Origin: Prorocentrum cordatum
Lineage: Eukaryota > Sar > Dinophyceae > Prorocentrales > Prorocentraceae
Assembly (NCBI GenBank): GCA_963575745.1
Contig: CAUYUJ010021035.1
Span: 1 to 64,000 of the forward strand
Reading direction: 5' to 3'
DNA: 64,000 nt
In this document: positions 1 to 10,110 of the stretch, piece after piece
Position numbering within the stretch: the first letter of the stretch is position 1
How the letters are laid out: each line of letters opens with the position of its first letter
Made by a program: the position numbers and the translations under genes
The notes under the pieces: generated by a model
Told to the model about the DNA's origin: nothing
Databases searched by the model: none
What the model saw: only the letters and a program-made list of their open reading frames with translations

Positions 1-375
1 CCCGCCCCCCCTATGCCCTATGCAGCATGCAGCGGCTACCGGCTACCTCCTCCTCATCCTTCCTCCTCTCCTCCTCTCCTCCTCCTCTTCCTCCCCATCC
101 TCCTCCTCTTCCTCCCTCCCTCCTCCCTCCTCCCCCTCATCCCTCATGAATGTCCCCTACTCCCAACTCCCAACTCCCCACCGCCCTGCCGCCCTGCCCC
201 CCTCCCACCCCCCTCGCACCCTCGCATCCTCATATTCTCATGTTCTCATATTCACATATCGCCATTATCATCTTCTCATCTCTCATCTCCTCATCCTGGG
301 GCCTTGGGCCTTGGGGCCCTGGGGCCCAGTGCCTAGGGCCTAGGGCCTAGGGTGGGAGGTGGGAGACTGGTGACT
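1..375. other. low-complexity pyrimidine-rich DNA, no gene
   Basis: The stretch is dominated by CTC/TCC runs, then GGGCCTTGGG-type repeats near its right end. Open frames here are leucine/proline/serine runs that follow directly from the base composition. I see no supported gene or RNA. Confidence 0.6.
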
Positions 376-588
376 GGTGGGAGAAGCGAGGAGCGGTCCA
401 CGGTGAAGGTATCGCTGAGGATCGGCATGGATAGAAGCTTCTGCACGGAGCTGACCCATTGCTCGGGCGCCCCCTCGCAAAACTCCACGATCTTGTTGTA
501 GTCGCAGGCGTTCGGCCCCTCGCCCTCGCTCTCGTCGTCGCTGGCAAAGCTGTCCGAACAGTAATCGCTGTCGCCGTCGGGCGTGGAC
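376..588 (-). CDS. probable internal exon, acidic protein, unknown function
   Basis: I do not recognise a family. The minus-strand frame is acidic and serine-rich at first (DGDSDYCSDSF, DDESEGEG) and then amphipathic, containing EFCEGAPEQWVSSVQKLL, which reads like real protein and not like the surrounding low-complexity translations. The exon start is placed after a pyrimidine-rich stretch ending in AG (590-589), giving an AG|G boundary common in dinoflagellates. A GT follows near 375, so the end is approximate. It may belong to the same minus-strand gene as the exon at 1810-2041, about 1.2 kb upstream in the direction of transcription, but no splice evidence links them. It could also be a relic exon. 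Confidence 0.4.
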
Positions 589-1809
589 CTGGGGGATGGC
601 AGCCGGCAGGTATCAAGCATCAGAGTGTTCATTGTTCATTGTCTTTTGTCTTGCGTCTTGCGTGCTGCCCTTTGCCCTCTGCCCTCCTCCCGCCCTTCCG
701 TGCCGCGTTCCCTCTCCCCTCTCCCCTCCTCTCCCCCTTGTCTGCTGTCTGATCATATGACATATGATATATGGTCCTCTGCTCCCCGCCCCACTACCCA
801 CTACCTCACTACATTTACCCCTCATCGCTTATCCCGTATCCCTTATCCTCGATCCATGGATCCATGGCCCCATGGCCCATGGCATCCCCCCTCCCCCCCC
901 CATCCAGGATCCAGGCCCCAGGCCCCAGGGCCAGCGGAGATCCAAAAAACCCCAGACTCGAGATTCGAGATCCCGAGAAGTAAGATCTTGGCCAACCAGT
1001 GCGTGGGGTATGGGGTATGGGGTAGGCGGTATGGGGTATGGCGTACAGCACATTGCATATTGCATATAGTATATAGCGTATAGTGTATTATAGTTTATAG
1101 TGTTTGTGTCTGGTGGGTGGTATTTGGTGCTCTGGTGCATGTGCATGTCATGCGTCTGAGGTGTTTGTTAACGTGTATGCGCGCATGCGCGCATGCATGT
1201 ATGCGTGTATGCGTGTACGCGCAACACGCAGCCAGTGTGCATGCGCACATATGACACAGCTCTGGACCCTGGGGCCCTGGGCCCCAGGACCCTGGACCCT
1301 TGGCTCCTGGCCCGAAGACCGCAAAGTTTCCTAGTCTCCCGTGCCGGCCGCCAGTGGCCAACCGCCAACCGCGCCAGCCGCCGGCCCGCCAACCCGCCCC
1401 CGCCCTCCGCCGCGCCGGACGCCGCGGCCCCCCGCTCGGGCTCTCGGGGGGATGCCACCCGCCACCCGCTCCCGGAGGGAGGGGGACAGGGGAGTGGGAT
1501 GGGGGAGCACTCGCGTCGGGGGGCGCGGGCCCCGAGGTCTCAGGTCTCAGGGCCCCAGGGGCGTGAAATCTACATTTTCGCTTCTCCCCCCCCCGACTTT
1601 CGGGCATGCCTGATTCTATACGATTCAATACAGAGGCGTGCGCAAGAGCGCGTCGAAATTTCTCGCCGCCAAAATTCTTCAAGGCCCTGGCCATGAGCAA
1701 AACTCGCTTCTCTGCGGGCTGAGTTTCGGGGATGGGGGCTGTGGGGGGGCTAGAGTTTTCGAGTTTTGGGCATGGTGTTTCCGATGATCCCAGGGCGGCT
1801 TGGTGGCAC
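589..1809. other. intron or spacer, low-complexity
   Basis: This is probably an intron between the exons at 1810-2041 and 376-588. It holds GGGGTATGGGGTA-type runs (1005-1040), TATA-rich short repeats (1055-1110), a purine/pyrimidine-alternating tract and GGGCCC-rich imperfect palindromes. The several open frames here are products of GC-rich composition. Confidence 0.4.
1183..1250. repeat. alternating purine-pyrimidine tract (Z-DNA-type)
   Basis: GCGCGCATGCGCGCATGCATGTATGCG-like alternation of purines and pyrimidines continues for about 60 bases with few breaks. Such (GC/AT)n alternation is the classical substrate for left-handed DNA. Function here is unknown. Confidence 0.6.
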
Positions 1810-2041
1810 TTGCAGCTCCCGCCGCGGGCGAGCCCGCGGCCTTCTCGCCCTCCTCGGCGGCCTCGCGGGGCTCGGATTTCTCAGACTTCTCGTCCTCGGC
1901 CGCCTCGCTCTCCGCCGACTCCGACTCATCGCCGAGGAGCTCCGCCAGCTGGTCCAATTCTGACATCTTTTCTGAGCCCCCCTTTCCCTCGCTCCCGCGG
2001 GGGCTGCGGGAGCGATCGCGCCCCCCCGACCCCGACGCCAT
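1810..2041 (-). CDS. probable first exon, RS/acidic protein N terminus
   Basis: The ATG at 2041-2039 opens a convincing N terminus: MASGSGG, then RDRSRSPRG (an RS-type basic patch), then a long acidic Ser/Glu segment with ELDQLAELLGDESESAESEA, ending in an Ala-rich stretch. The family is not recognised; RS plus acidic composition is frequent in nuclear or RNA-associated proteins, which is only a hint. The base pair AG lies immediately before the ATG, so this could be a cis- or trans-splice acceptor; dinoflagellate mRNAs receive a spliced leader at such sites. The exon end is placed at GCTGCAA|GTGCC (GT at 1809-1808); another donor is possible. The protein would continue in downstream minus-strand exons such as 376-588. 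Confidence 0.5.
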
Positions 2042-2647
2042 CTGGTATCTGGTAGGTTGTCTGGCGGGCTGGCTGGGGGCTGGGCGGCTGGCCGGCTGGC
2101 CAGGGGCCAGGGCCAGCTAGCAGCTAGCCGAGGGGCGGAATCAGCGAGTCTTGAGGCCACGATGCCACGATGCTATTGCTTCTTGCTGCTATCATGCTAT
2201 CATATATCATATGTTCACATGTTGTTCTTATGTCTTATGCACCCCCCATCAAACCCTCATCGGGCCACTGGGGCGCTGGGGGCCCACAAGGGCTTCTAAC
2301 GCCCGCACTGCGCCCGGCTTAGTGCCGCATCACGCCTGCGCGAAGGCCAACCTTACGCCCGCACTACGCCCGGCTTGGTGCCGCATCGAGGCCAAGATGG
2401 GTGCCGCACTGGTGCCGCATCATCCCCTGAGGGCCCCCTGAGGGATCCCCAGAACTCAAATATCATATCTTGGGGATCATGAATTGGCCAATGGGATTGG
2501 GGGATGCCCTTAGTGCCGCATACGCCCGCCGCATGAATCAAACGATGGGCGTCGGAGGGCAGAAGTAACGCACTACGCCCGGCTTGGTGCCGCACCATCT
2601 TTCTAAGTATGGCGAAAGGGGGGGCTCAAGCACGCATTAGTAACGTC

Positions 2648-2820
2648 TTAGTGCCGGCTTAGTGCCGGCCTTAGTGCCGGCCTTAGTGCCGGCCTTAGTG
2701 CCGGCCTTAGTGCCGGCCTTAGTGCCGGCTTAGTGCCGCACCCAGTGTTGCGTTAGTGCCGCCTTAGTGCCGGCCTAAGTGCCGGCCTTAGTGCCGGCCT
2801 TAGTGCCGGGTTGGTGCCGC
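2648..2820. repeat. tandem 12-bp repeat CTTAGTGCCGGC
   Basis: About 13 to 14 copies of a 12-bp unit CTTAGTGCCGGC lie head to tail, with some 10-11 bp variants and a GTGCCGCA variant. Isolated copies (CTTRGTGCCGCATC) are scattered upstream from 2319 to 2600, as if the array grew from a dispersed precursor. Confidence 0.85.
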
Positions 2821-5084
2821 ATGAGTGGTAAGATGATAAAATATAGAATAAGTTAGGAGACATGATATGATATGATATATTTGATAGATACGATGAAATG
2901 AAGTAATTTGGTATAAACTATAACGTGTGGTAATGTGGTAATGTATAATATATGACGTATAAAGTTTTGGCATAGCGATTCAATATAGGGTAATAGGTGC
3001 ATATGGGGTGCAATGTGCAATGTGATATCGTGTCATAGGTTTGGGTGTCATGTGCAACACGTCAACACACTACGTCATATATGATATGTAACAAATGGCA
3101 TAAGGGGATAAAGCGTGACAATATGCTAACATGCTATGCAAATCGTGGCGGTAATACTAAGTACTAAGCGGCTAGGCTATAGAGTTATAGCTGTAGTTCC
3201 TAGCTAATAGCTAATACCAGTAAAAGCATGAGGGGTCAGGTGTAAGATGGCTGGGGGTTGGGGGGGCGGTCAGAGGTCAGAGATCAGAGCAACCCAAAAA
3301 AGACAACAAGGCTGTTCAAGCTAAATGATGAACGCGGTGTCAGTCATCACATCGGTGATAAGGACCATTGCTATGTCTAAGGCATACATGCTACATGCAT
3401 GCGGGTACCAATCAAACCCATGACGACACATATGACGACGAGAACGACGATGACATATGTCAGCGATGACAACCACTAAGAGCTAACGCTAACGCACTAA
3501 CAACTAACAGCTAACAACTAACAGTGTAACAACAACTAACAATGTAGCAATGGTTGTAGGTTGTAGGGTTTAGCATTCAGCAACAACCAACAAACCAATT
3601 GCGATGGTGAGTCGGTGAGTCTTCTCACGGTGATGGGTAATGGGTCATGGGTAATGGCGGTGACGACGACGGCGACGATGCTTGATGCTTGATTGCTTGA
3701 TGGGGATGGTGGATGGTGAGAGTGTTGGGCGATGATGACCGCGATGATAAAGTATGTGGCTGGTGGTGGTGAACCAGCAACAAATAATATGGGGGCTAGT
3801 ACCGATGCACATCGTACATCGCGCGTAGTGCGCAGTACATACTCCACTCTTCACTACCCCCATTACCTTCAATAACCAATAACCAATGGCACAGGAGCGA
3901 CTACGGACTACGGGACCAGGGATGAGGGCGACCAAAGACTCGAGACAGAAGTGACCCCGGACCCGGTTTCGTGAAGTCAGGAAGGCCGAAACGCTGAAGC
4001 CCAGCATCTCCACTTTCGACACGTTTGCCCAACAAATCACTAGTAGCGCAGACCATGCCACGAGACAAGACGACAAGAGACAAGACAGACAAGACCAGTC
4101 TAGAGTCTAGACGTCTAGACGTCCAGGCCATGTAAACCATGTACCATGCGCTAGGCGCTAGGGGCCAGGGGTCGGTTGGAGCTTGGAGTGAACGGTTTGC
4201 GCGCCTACCAGGGACGTCGAGATATGGGATGTGGATCTGAATTGTGCTTCGAAGAATGAGATCGCGCTGCCTGCTGCCTTGGTCCCAGCAAGATGTCAAA
4301 ATCATGGTCTGGTCCTTTTCTGCTTTTCTGTTCCTCCGGCTCTCCTGCTATTCGCAATTCGCTGCTCGCTGCTTTTCCTCCCTCCTTCGTCCGCACCTCT
4401 GGCTCATTGCCTCATTCCTCATATTCCCGTTTCCCTCCTCGCCCTCCTCCCTAGTTTCTGATTCCTGATATTGCAACATTGCTTCTTGCCACTCTGCGTC
4501 TCTGAGTCGCTGCTGATGGCCGGCAACTGTGGTCCTGTGTCACTGTGGTTTTGTTGTTTTGTTGCTACTTGCTACCGCTGATTGCTGATTGCTGCTCCCC
4601 GCTCTTCCTGACTCATGTTACCTAATGCCTAATGCTCCTTCCCCATCCTCTCCCTGCTCCCTCCGCCCTCCCCCTTTCCTCACTCCTCGTTCCTCCGCAT
4701 CCCTCATCCTGCCATCCTGCCCCATCCCCCACCCTCCCCCCTCTCCCCCTTGCCCCTGGATTCCTGGGCCCCTGGAGCCTGGAGCCCTGGGGCCTGGAGG
4801 ACGGAACGAGGAACAAGAGAACCCGAGAACAAGGGAGAAGAGGAGGAGAGGGCAAGGAGCAAGGAGCAAGAAGCAAGGGGGAGAGGAGGGAGGGATGAGG
4901 GAGGAGGGGAGAAGTGGGACGCAAGAGGCAAGAGAGGAGATCTGGGTCGTTGCCCCTTGTCCCTTGTCAATCCTCAATCCGCTATCCTCTATCTGCTGCA
5001 TTTGTAACCACGCGCCTCCATCACAAATCACAAATCATATCAATATCGAACGTCCAGCGTCCAGCGGCCCAGCACCTCAATGGT
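2821..5084. other. AT-richer spacer or intron, no gene found
   Basis: From about 2821 to 3900 the base composition falls well below the GC level of the window, with ATGATATGATAT, TAACAACTAACA and ATGACGACGA short repeats. From 4300 to 4900 it becomes pyrimidine- then purine-rich (GGAGAAGAGG). I find no exon I can support. Confidence 0.4.
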
Positions 5085-5377
5085 TCATGCTCTCGGCGCC
5101 TCCATGTGGGCGGCCGTGCTCTTGTGCATGCCCTCGTCGAGGCCGTCGATCAACCATTGTATCAAAACCCTGTGCACCGCCTCCACCGGCTCCCCGTCCT
5201 GGGGCCCTTTCCAACCACGGGTTCTGCTGCAACGCTCCTTGTGGTGCTTGGCTGCGCAGAGGGCGCTGCACACGTACGTCTCGCCATGCCTGGGGTGGAG
5301 TTCTCCGATTGTCCTGCCGAAGCTATCATGCACAAGATAAATCCTCTTGTAGGGCACCAAGAAGCGGTCTAAATCCT
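5085..5377 (-). CDS. probable exon, Cys/His-rich segment, unknown protein
   Basis: The frame reads as well-formed protein: DLDRFLVPYKRIYLVHDSF, then GETYVCSALCAAKHHKERCSR with clustered Cys and His (C-x3-C-x3-HH-x3-C), then an amphipathic helix region VHRVLIQWLIDGLDEGMH. The Cys/His spacing could bind zinc but matches no named motif that I can identify. The start follows GATTGAATGAG, an AG|G boundary. The frame ends with a TGA shortly after AAHMEAPRA (5085), which may be the true stop or may lie past an unseen donor. The strand agrees with the exons on both sides. Confidence 0.45.
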
Positions 5378-7020
5378 CATTCAATCTCCCACAGCCACAA
5401 GCCACAACCCCAAAATTCCAACGGGGCTTTGGGCAATGGGCCAGTGGCCAGTGGACCAAACTTGTAAATTTGCATGACCCCAGCAAAGCACCCTTCTAGC
5501 TAATAGCAGCAAAGATGACTTGTGGCCCGTGGAACTCGTGAATCCTGGGCCCTGGGCCATGGGGGATTTGTGGGACCTGCGAAACCTCTGGGACCACTGA
5601 CCACTGGGCCACTGGGGCCTGTGGTCTGTGCGACGTTAGGCGTTAGGCGTTAGGGCCCGGGAAAGCTAGGGAACGCGTGAAACCCGTTGAGCCTGGCGGT
5701 CCTCGGGGGCCTGTGCCCAAGACCCAAGAGGGACCCCCAATACCCCAAGCCCCAAGACGACGAGCCCCCCATCAACGCCTAGGGGCATGGGGCCAAGTCA
5801 CCAAGACCGTAGGGCACCAGGAACCCCTCGAGCCGTCTGACGCACTGCGAGGCATCCCGCGTGCAGTCTCTCGTCGGCCCAGGGGCACCCTGGCGCTTGC
5901 GGCGGGGGGGGACCTCCGGCACACTTGCCCCCGTTCCAGATTTCTACATGTCAGGACGTGCATGCGCGTAGCGCTATGCGCTATGTCACCTTACTCCCTA
6001 CTCCCTCCTCTCTCCTCTCTCGCGGCCTCCGCTTGCACCGCATTCTGCCTCCCCTTTTCCCCGCGTCTCCCGCTCTCCCGCCGCGAGGGCGGTGGCCGGC
6101 GGTCCAACGGCACGGACTGCATGGGTGCATGGGGCATGGACGCCGACGGCCGACGAGTTCAATGTTCAGCCGAGGCTCCTTCCATCTTGCTACCCTGCTG
6201 ACTTATGCTTTATGCCCCATGCCTCATGTATCCAGCCATCCAGCCTCCTGCTCTCCTTCTGCCTGATCCGCCCCTCTTCCCACCATCCCCCCTGCCCTCT
6301 GCCCTCTGACCTCTGCGCTCTCCCCCCTCTCCGCCCCCTCCCCCCCCCCCCGCTCCCCCCCCCCCATCCACCCTCCCTCCCCCCGCCCCCCGCTCCCCAT
6401 TCTCTAGCCACGAACCTCCAACTCTCCAACCCACTTCTCCGTAGCGAAGTAGCAAAGTGTCTCAAGTCTCAAATAGGGCTTACTGGCTTACTGGGGTATT
6501 GCCTGCCTTCGAGGCAGACCTGCCACCTGCCACCTGCCCACCTTCCTCCTTCATCCTCCTTCCTCCTTCCCCGAAGCTCAGGGCACGCGGCCATTGGGCC
6601 TTGGCCATGAGCCTTAGGCCCCAGGCTCCAGAGCCCACAATCGAAAGCTTGGGGCTTGGGGGCTTGGGACTTGAGACGTGGGCCAGCGAGCCAGCTGCCA
6701 GCCCCCGCCCCCACTGGCCACTGGCCACTGGCCAGTGGCATTCTCGCGTCCCCTGAGCTCTGGGCTCTGGGCCCCAGGGTCTGGGATCTGGGGCCTGGGG
6801 TCTGGGGCCGGGGCCCTGGGCCCAGGGCTCTGCGCAATCGTCGCATGGCGTTTTGTTTTGCCCTTGCCCCTTGCCCCACGCACCCCTCGCCCCTCGCCCT
6901 CGTCGCATCGCTTGGCGGTCGGGGGTCGGATCTCGCATCTCGTGGCTCGTTTGCGGCCGAGGCCCAGAGCCCAGAGCCCAGACGCCCAGGTCGGCGGTTG
7001 GCCGAAGGCAAGCAGATCAC
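5378..7020. other. intron or spacer with GGGCCC and polypyrimidine tracts
   Basis: The sequence holds repeated CCTGGGCCCTGGG and CCACTGGCCACTGGCC motifs and a 200-base CT-rich tract (6230-6420). On the minus strand the tract is GA-rich. Open frames are compositional. It directly follows a good donor (GT at 7020-7019) of the exon at 7021-7920, so the right part is probably intron. Confidence 0.4.
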
Positions 7021-7920
7021 TTGAGCGGCATCGTCCCTGAATGTTTTGGCCTTGCCCTTGACCTTGGCCTTGGCTGCTGGCGCCGCGCCAGCCGCGCCAA
7101 CCTCGGCGTCGGGCTCGGTCCCGGCAGCAGCAGCGGCAGCGGCGGCCCTGCCTCGGCCTCGGGCTCTGCCCCTGCCACGACCCCTGCCAGCCCTGCCAGC
7201 CGCTGCAGGATGCGGCGGCGGCGGCGGAGGGGCCCCGCCGTCCTGGCCGCCCTCTTGGTCCGAGGAAGCCGCACTCGATGAAGGGGCTGAGTCTGCGCCT
7301 GTATCCTCGCTCGCGCACTCCTCCATGCCGACGCAGTCGAGGTCGGCGAGCGCCACCTCATGGTGATATGCCTCCAGGAGTGCTTTGGCCGGTTCTGCCA
7401 GCACCTCGTCGTCATCACCACCAGGATGGCCAAGATCATCGGCATGCTGAGGCGCTGCTGAACTGGCCGCCTTCGGTTTCGGGCCGTGGCCCGAGGGCCC
7501 CTTGGCTGCCTTGGCCTTGCCAGTGTGGGCAGCCCCAGCCCCGAGCATATCCGACAACCAATCGTCATCATCACCAGTAGCTGCGAGGTCTTTGAGCTGA
7601 ACCATCTCGTCGATGATGGCGTTTTTCAGCGACACGGGCTCCAGCACACTGTCCACCTTCATCTTCATCAGCGTGAGAGGGGTGAAGAGCATTTGCGTTG
7701 CACTGACATCATCAAAATGATCGAGCGCATGGCCAGAGAGCGCGTCCTGGAACAGTTGGGCATCCGTAAGTATCGTTAGGCCTACACGTCGAGAGTCGAG
7801 ATCCTCACTGTATGCGAATTCAAATTCCCACGGCAGGTTGGTGCCCTCGGCCATGTCCTCTGGACTTGGGCCAGAGCCTTCACAAGGAGCCAAGTAGATG
7901 AAAGTGAACTCCTTCTTGCT
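7021..7920 (-). CDS. large exon, low-complexity basic/acidic protein, unknown
   Basis: About 300 codons in one frame. The first part is globular-looking (KKEFTFIYLAPCEG, WEFEFAYSEDLDSRRVGLT, DAQLFQDALSGHALDHFDDVS, DEMVQLKDLAATGDDDDW). It is followed by Ala/Lys/Pro-rich linkers, an acidic stretch, a seven-Pro run, GRGRGRARGRGR-type Arg/Gly repeats and an Ala/Lys tail. RG repeats are common in RNA-binding proteins, but I recognise no domain. The 3' boundary is a clean CAA|GTGATC donor at 7021/7020. The 5' boundary is uncertain because several AGs lie between 7917 and 7940; no ATG starts it, so it is internal. Its first half is the most protein-like segment of the left 10 kb. Related exons probably lie upstream at 9.2-9.5 kb, but the stop at 8669 argues they may belong to a different gene. 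Confidence 0.6.
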
Positions 7921-8668
7921 GCCGCGCCCAGGGCCTCAGAGCACATATCCCATATCCCCAAAGATCGCCCGCTGGTCCCGACCCCTGGACCCTGGCCTCT
8001 GACCCCTGGCCTCTGGGCCCCCCCGCCCTGGGCGGCTAGCCGGCTAGCCGCTAGCCGGCCAGCCGCTAGCCGCTAGCCGGCTAGCTTTGCTGCGTGGCCG
8101 ATGAGCGATATTAGATATTAGATAAGAAACGAGCGCCCACCACAGTACCAAAATGCGACGACTTGACGACACTCAGGATTGCCAACGTTCTACAGATGAC
8201 TACATATCACTTTATTATAACTCTTACCTATTATCATTCGCAACTGCGAGCTGAACACTGAAAGGCTGAATGACTAGCGACTAGCCGACTAACCGACTAA
8301 CCCCCCTAACCCCGAGTCCCTAACCTGAGGGCCTGAAACCTGAAAAGCCCGCGTGGACTGGCCACCTCGCCCGGTCGCCTGGCCTGCCCATTCGCCAGTT
8401 CGCAGCGACCACATGGAAGTTTATCAGTTTATCTCCGATCCAAGGAACCAGGAACGATCGGGGATCCATCGCCCAGCACCCAGCACATCTAGATATTAAT
8501 AAAGCTAGATTTTAGATTCTAGCATTCTAGCTTCTAGCATACAGTTTAAATTTAAGCATCTAAGATCTAAGATCTAAGTATCTAAGTTCTTGTGATCGGA
8601 TCCTCGGTGCTCCCCGAATCTAGATTTCTGCTATTCAGCGTTCAGCTGAGCAGCTGAGCACTGAGCAG
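7921..8668. other. spacer with CTAGCCGG repeats
   Basis: A run of overlapping palindromic GCTAGCCGGCTAGC units occupies 8031-8090. The rest is AT-richer short-repeat DNA (TCTAGATTTTAGATTCTAGC around 8490-8580). No gene is seen. Confidence 0.5.
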
Positions 8669-8794
8669 CTAAGCGCTAAGCGCATGGCAGTGTTGGCGTA
8701 AAGCGACCATCGCAGCCCGAACCAGAGTTGGACCTGCTCCTGCTGGCTCGAGCTTCATCAGAAACGCAGAGGTGACATCAGACGTTTTGTGTAG
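8669..8794 (-). CDS. probable last exon, unknown protein
   Basis: This exon joins in frame to the exon at 9229-9471: the upstream exon is exactly 81 codons and the reading continues LHKTSDVTSAFLMKLEP to a TAG at 8671-8669. The joined product is a short helical protein segment of no family I recognise. If the stop is real, the gene ends here. A possible GT donor inside the exon (after RAAM) would allow another 3' end. Confidence 0.5.
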   Translation of the reverse strand, partial: LHKTSDVTSAFLMKLEPAGAGPTLVRAAMVALRQHCHALSA

Positions 8795-9012
8795 CTCGCT
8801 GAAAAAACAAAAAAATAAAGAACAAAAAAAGTAAAAAAAAAAAAAGAAAATAAGCAAAAAAAAAAAAAAGAAAAAAAAAAAAAAAGAAACAAAAAACAAA
8901 AAAAAACACCATAAAAGAAAAAAAAAATAAAAAAAACAAAAACACAAAAAACAAAAATAAAAAAAAAAGCAAAAAAAAAAACCAAAATAACAAGAAAAAA
9001 AAAAAAAACACA

Positions 9013-9046
<34 letters not shown>

Positions 9047-9073
9047 AAACAACAAAAAAAAAAAAACAAAAAA

Positions 9074-9121
<48 letters not shown>

Positions 9122-9228
9122 AAAAAAAACCAAAAAAAAAAAAAAACAAAAAAAAAAAAAAAAAGAAAAAAAAAAAAAAAAAAAAATAAAAAAAAGAAAA
9201 AAAAAACAAAAAAAAAAAGAAAAAAAGC
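8795..9228 (-). other. poly(A/T) intron, GC-AG, with 6-bp border repeat
   Basis: On the plus strand this is about 425 bases of nearly pure A with single G, C or T interruptions; on the coding (minus) strand it is poly(T). The exon sequence AGCGAG stands at 9234-9229 and again at 8800-8795. Of the equivalent splice positions within that repeat, only GC (donor, 9228-9227) with AG (acceptor, 8796-8795) gives recognised dinucleotides. Splicing there keeps the frame. The direct repeat is what an insertion with target-site duplication would leave. Confidence 0.6.
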
Positions 9229-9471
9229 CTCGCTCTCCGCCAGCGTCGTCCCCTCGGCAAGTTTCGAACTGCAGAGATAGCCGTCACAGGCGGCATCGTA
9301 GTGAACGCGTTTTGGAAGCATGCCCTCGACATGGGGCACCCGCTGCAAGAGTCCAGCGAGCCAAGTCTGCATCTCTGAGTGCAGCTCAGGCGTGACAGCC
9401 GGCGAGGCCATCAAGTCCGCCCGCAGTGGAGAGGTGGCGCAGCCGATCTCCCAGTGCCCAAGCATCGCCAC
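9229..9471 (-). CDS. probable exon, unknown conserved-looking protein
   Basis: The frame reads AMLGHWEIGCATSPLRADL, then ELHSEMQTWLAGLLQRVPHVEGM, KRVHYDAACDGYLC and KLAEGTTLAESE. It has natural codon use and one amphipathic helix. The start follows GCGACAG (9474-9472), an AG|G acceptor, and the exon is exactly 81 codons. Its 3' boundary is GAG|GC, a GC donor. I do not recognise the family. It may continue the gene of the HMG-like exon at 9851-10038 only if that exon splices before its stop. Confidence 0.55.
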
Positions 9472-9850
9472 CTGTCGCGACCAACCCGGGACACCGAAAC
9501 TTCACTTCCAATATCCAATGGTTGTTGTGTGTGGAGTGCCGAGTGCTGAGTCGCTGAGTGCTGAGTCCCGAGTCCCGAGGCTCGAGGGAATACTGTTGGA
9601 ACTCATGGTCTCACAGTTGCGAGGTCAGCGTCTGAGGCAACTGGGCAACTGGCAATTGACAAGATACAAGATGACAAGTCGATCAGTCGTCTGGTTATCT
9701 CCAACCCCACTCCCTACTCCCTACTCCCTACTCCCTCCCGCGCATCGCCCATCCCTGCCAGTTTCCAATTGCCCAGTTGCCTCGCCTCACCTCCACACTC
9801 CACGCACCACACATCCAATCATGCACTTGGCCGATGGAAGTGGAAGTTTC
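9472..9850. other. spacer or intron
   Basis: Short repeats (GAGTGCTGAGTCGCTGAGTGCTGAGTC near 9535-9565; ACTCCCTACTCCCT near 9715-9730) with no supported gene. Confidence 0.45.
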
Positions 9851-10038
9851 TCAGGTCCAGCGGGCCGCCTCCTCCTCGACGTCGTTGCCGCAGTCAGACG
9901 CTCCTGTGTCAGACGCATCTAGAACATCCATCCGGTTGGCATTCCTGTCCGCTTTCTCCAGCAAGGCCAACTGGTCGAACCTGTCCCTCTCCTCCTGCGA
10001 CTCGTTCTTCCACATCCCGGCGACCTTGCGCAGGAAAC
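9851..10038 (-). CDS. HMG-box-like exon, C-terminal half of the domain
   Basis: After a pyrimidine-rich AG acceptor (10040-10039) the frame reads FLRKVAGMWKNESQEERDRF, then DQLALLEKADRNANRM, then an acidic tail (DASDTGASDCGNDVEEEAARWT) and TGA at 9853-9851. The first part follows the helix 2-helix 3 pattern of HMG boxes: a Trp in a G-x-x-W-K context, then S-x-E-E-(R/K), a phenylalanine, and a basic third helix. An acidic tail after an HMG box is also typical. HMG-box proteins bend DNA and are abundant in dinoflagellate nuclei, which lack conventional nucleosome-based chromatin. The N-terminal half of the box is not visible nearby, presumably in an exon beyond the retroelement at 10.1-15.2 kb. 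The assignment rests on half a domain. Confidence 0.5.
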
Positions 10039-10110
10039 CTCGGGCAGCGGGCAGGCGGCTGGCAGTTGGCAGGTCCGGGCACCAGAAAACCGAAATCTCA
10101 AGAGGCCCAC

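Noticed and set aside
8758-9471. Long minus-strand frames of poly-Phe/Leu (for example 184 residues)
   Set aside because: They are translations of the poly(A/T) tract between two exons; no protein has such composition.
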